DNA of 64,000 nucleotides, taken from the NCBI RefSeq assembly GCF_032463525.1, contig NZ_CP135971.1, forward strand, positions 620,001 through 684,000, written 5' to 3'. The notes under the pieces were generated by a model. It saw nothing but the letters and a program-made list of their open reading frames with translations, did not search any database and had not been told where the DNA came from. This document shows positions 62,363 through 64,000 of this stretch, piece by piece. Each line of letters starts with the position of its first letter. Position 1 is the stretch's first letter. Made by a program: the position numbers and the translations under genes. The stretch comes from Pseudomonas sp. DTU_2021_1001937_2_SI_NGA_ILE_001 (GTDB taxonomy: Bacteria; Pseudomonadota; Gammaproteobacteria; Pseudomonadales; Pseudomonadaceae).

Positions 62363-62937
62363 GCAATCGCCCTCATGCTCCGGTGTAAAGCGTAATCGAC
62401 TGCTCCCGATACGCTGGGTCGGGTTCTCGCCAAAAGGGGCGTGACTCGCGTGTCGGATCACTTACCCGCCTTGCGTTGCCACTTGACCACTGCCATTTTT
62501 GTTCAGGCTTGTGAATGACCTGATCGGGTTTCTAAGTAGCGGTGGCAGTTAATTGCTAATGGGTCTCATGACAGACTAGGCCGTTGCGCAGTGGATCACT
62601 TGTCAGGCGAGACGTTGATTTAATTCAGAAATGACGTACGTGTTGTCGACGGTCACTCGTTTATTTTCCATCCGAACGTTAGTATGGCCATTTTTAAAAT
62701 AACGCGAGCCGCGAGCTGTTTTTGGAACGGCTTGCTGGGTCCGAAAATGTCCGACCTTGCCTGAGGCTGCCAGCCTTATGGGGGACAGCGAAAAAAACCT
62801 CCGCCGCACGCTAAAGCCCAGCGCGCGATAGACGATAAGCAGGTGTAAACCTGCATGAAAATCTGCTTGCCCCTGCCATAACTATACGAATACGCGAAGC
62901 CACACACGGACGCATGGCTGAGTCTGGAGCACCCCTC
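62363..62937. other. Gap before the chemotaxis receptor
   Basis: No convincing gene. A leftward frame near 62603-62809 lacks a ribosome-binding site. The part from 62600 on is more AT-rich and probably contains the receptor promoter. Confidence 0.4.
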
Positions 62938-64000
62938 ATGTTTAATAAACTTAGCATTTCGCAAAAGCTTTACCTCAGTTTCGCCACCGTCTGCGTCATC
63001 ATTGCCATTCTGGTAGCAGGTGCCTATAGAGGGTTTGAACAAGTTCAAGAGGCCACGGACAGCAACCTGCATACTTATCAGGTACTGGGTGACACTCAAT
63101 CGGCGCTAGAGCAGTTGATCAATATCGAAACCGGTATGCGTGGCTTCGTTATTGCGTCCAAGGACACTTTTCTGGAACCGCTTATTGCTGGGGAAAAAGT
63201 TTTCGCTGAAAAACTTCAGTCACTCAGAAAGTTGACCGCCGACAACCCGGAGCAACAACGACGCTTGTCACAGCTGGATGAAACACAGAAGCGCTGGATG
63301 AACGAGGATGTCAATCCGATCATCGCGCTGCGCAAGGACCTGACCGCCCGCAATCAGCCGGATGACGAACTGGACAAACGCATTACCGCCGGTGCCGACA
63401 AGGCCAAGATGGACAGCATGCGGGCGACCCTGGCTGAGATCAAAGGCGCCGAGAACCAGTTGCTCGTCAAACGCAGCCAGCACATGAAGGACGCGAAGGA
63501 CTTGGCGTTGATGATCCTGATCTGGGGTGGCCTGGCTGCCGTCGTCTTGTCGCTGGTCATGGCTGCGACCCTGGCGCGCAGTACCACGGCACGCCTGCAG
63601 TTGGCCATTGATGCCGCTACCGCGATTGCCAACGGCAAGCTGGATACCGTGATCGACACCAGCAGCCATGACGAGCTGCCGAAAGCCTTCGACCGCATGC
63701 AGAAGCGCCTGCGTGAGACCATTCAACAGATCAACCAGGCCGCGCGCGAGCTGGTGGTTGCCGTGCAGCAGATCTCCGGTGCTTCCACGCAGCTGTCCGG
63801 GGCCATTCATGAGCAGTCGACTTCAGCCTCGGCGATGGCTGCGACCATCGAAGAGCTGACCGTCAGCATCCACCACGTGTCGGAGAACGCCGACGAGGCC
63901 CACCAGATCGCCAGCCAGTCGGGCGAGCAATCCAAGGAAGGCGCACAGGTCATCGAGAGCACGCTGTCGAGCATGAGCGGCATCGCCAAGACCGTGCAGC
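62938..64000 (+). CDS. Methyl-accepting chemotaxis protein, 3'-truncated by the window
   Basis: The first 354 residues of a chemoreceptor. A first helix (about 9-29) leads to a CHASE3-type periplasmic domain (QLINIETGMRGFVIAS), a second helix lies near 190-210, then a HAMP region, and the signalling helices begin (QQISGASTQLSGAIHEQSTS, AATIEELTVSIHHV). Ligand-free classes with CHASE3 often sense small molecules or oxyanions; the ligand is unknown. The gene is open at the end of the window. Confidence 0.9.
   Translation, partial: MFNKLSISQKLYLSFATVCVIIAILVAGAYRGFEQVQEATDSNLHTYQVLGDTQSALEQLINIETGMRGFVIASKDTFLEPLIAGEKVFAEKLQSLRKLTADNPEQQRRLSQLDETQKRWMNEDVNPIIALRKDLTARNQPDDELDKRITAGADKAKMDSMRATLAEIKGAENQLLVKRSQHMKDAKDLALMILIWGGLAAVVLSLVMAATLARSTTARLQLAIDAATAIANGKLDTVIDTSSHDELPKAFDRMQKRLRETIQQINQAARELVVAVQQISGASTQLSGAIHEQSTSASAMAATIEELTVSIHHVSENADEAHQIASQSGEQSKEGAQVIESTLSSMSGIAKTVQ

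Noticed and set aside
62603..62809. Leftward 68-residue frame before the chemoreceptor
   Set aside because: No ribosome-binding site and no family; may be chance or a remnant.

Overview
The window looks like a chromosome segment of a Pseudomonas of the P. putida type. Supporting signs are the high G+C content, REP-type palindromes, a modABC operon with a ModE box, an AcuI/TetR pair, a DUF2790 secreted protein, and a Pseudomonas-style prophage. No species assignment is attempted.

Region 1 (1 to about 37150) is most of a lambdoid, siphovirus-type prophage. Its left end lies outside the window. The leftward early block (1-5242) carries a PD-(D/E)XK exonuclease, small unknown genes, a DUF1654 gene and a CI/LexA-type repressor. 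The rightward early block (5354-8997) holds a Cro-like protein, a CII-like protein, a DUF1376 replication protein, a lambda P-like protein, RusA, and a gene in the position of antiterminator Q. A non-coding control zone with three terminators and a strongly folded RNA follows. Then come holin and nested spanins (9471-10361), a leftward degenerate receiver-domain gene, terminase, portal, protease/scaffold, capsid, connector and tail genes, a -1 frameshifted tail chaperone, a 1964-residue tape measure, a propeller-type tail fibre and a lambda R-like endolysin. A D12-class adenine methylase, the integrase and a zinc-knuckle protein complete the right arm. The prophage ends at a 3' fragment of tRNA-Leu(TAA) at 37092-37150, taken as attR. 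Three genes have perfect CTG-N10-CAG LexA boxes.

Region 2 (37151-48149) begins with a decayed second integrase next to the same tRNA end, so the site has probably been used before. An AT-richer oxygenase-like gene and an ASCH-like gene follow. Core genes come next: modCBA, a TetR regulator with acuI, a stand-alone tyrosine recombinase, a carboxymuconolactone decarboxylase-like gene with a MerR regulator, and a DUF2790 protein.

Region 3 (48150-60272) is the most interesting part: a ten-gene, tightly packed rightward biosynthetic operon. A cupin, a methionyl-tRNA-synthetase-like enzyme, an FAD amine oxidase and a lysine/ornithine N-hydroxylase together match the toolkit that makes an N-N bond from N6-hydroxylysine and an amino acid (the Spb38/39/40 type of the s56-p1 pathway). 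Alongside are an SbnA-SbnB fusion expected to make L-2,3-diaminopropionate, a large FAD/NAD(P)-binding enzyme, a LysE exporter, an iron-dependent alcohol dehydrogenase, a cytosolic LivK-like protein and a beta-lactamase-fold hydrolase. The likely product is a small hydrazine-containing, diaminopropionate-derived metabolite. Its structure cannot be read from the sequence.

Region 4 (60266-64000) has a membrane-anchored Mrr-like nuclease, two small exported or membrane proteins flanking a MITE-like element, and the start of a CHASE3-type chemotaxis receptor that runs off the window.
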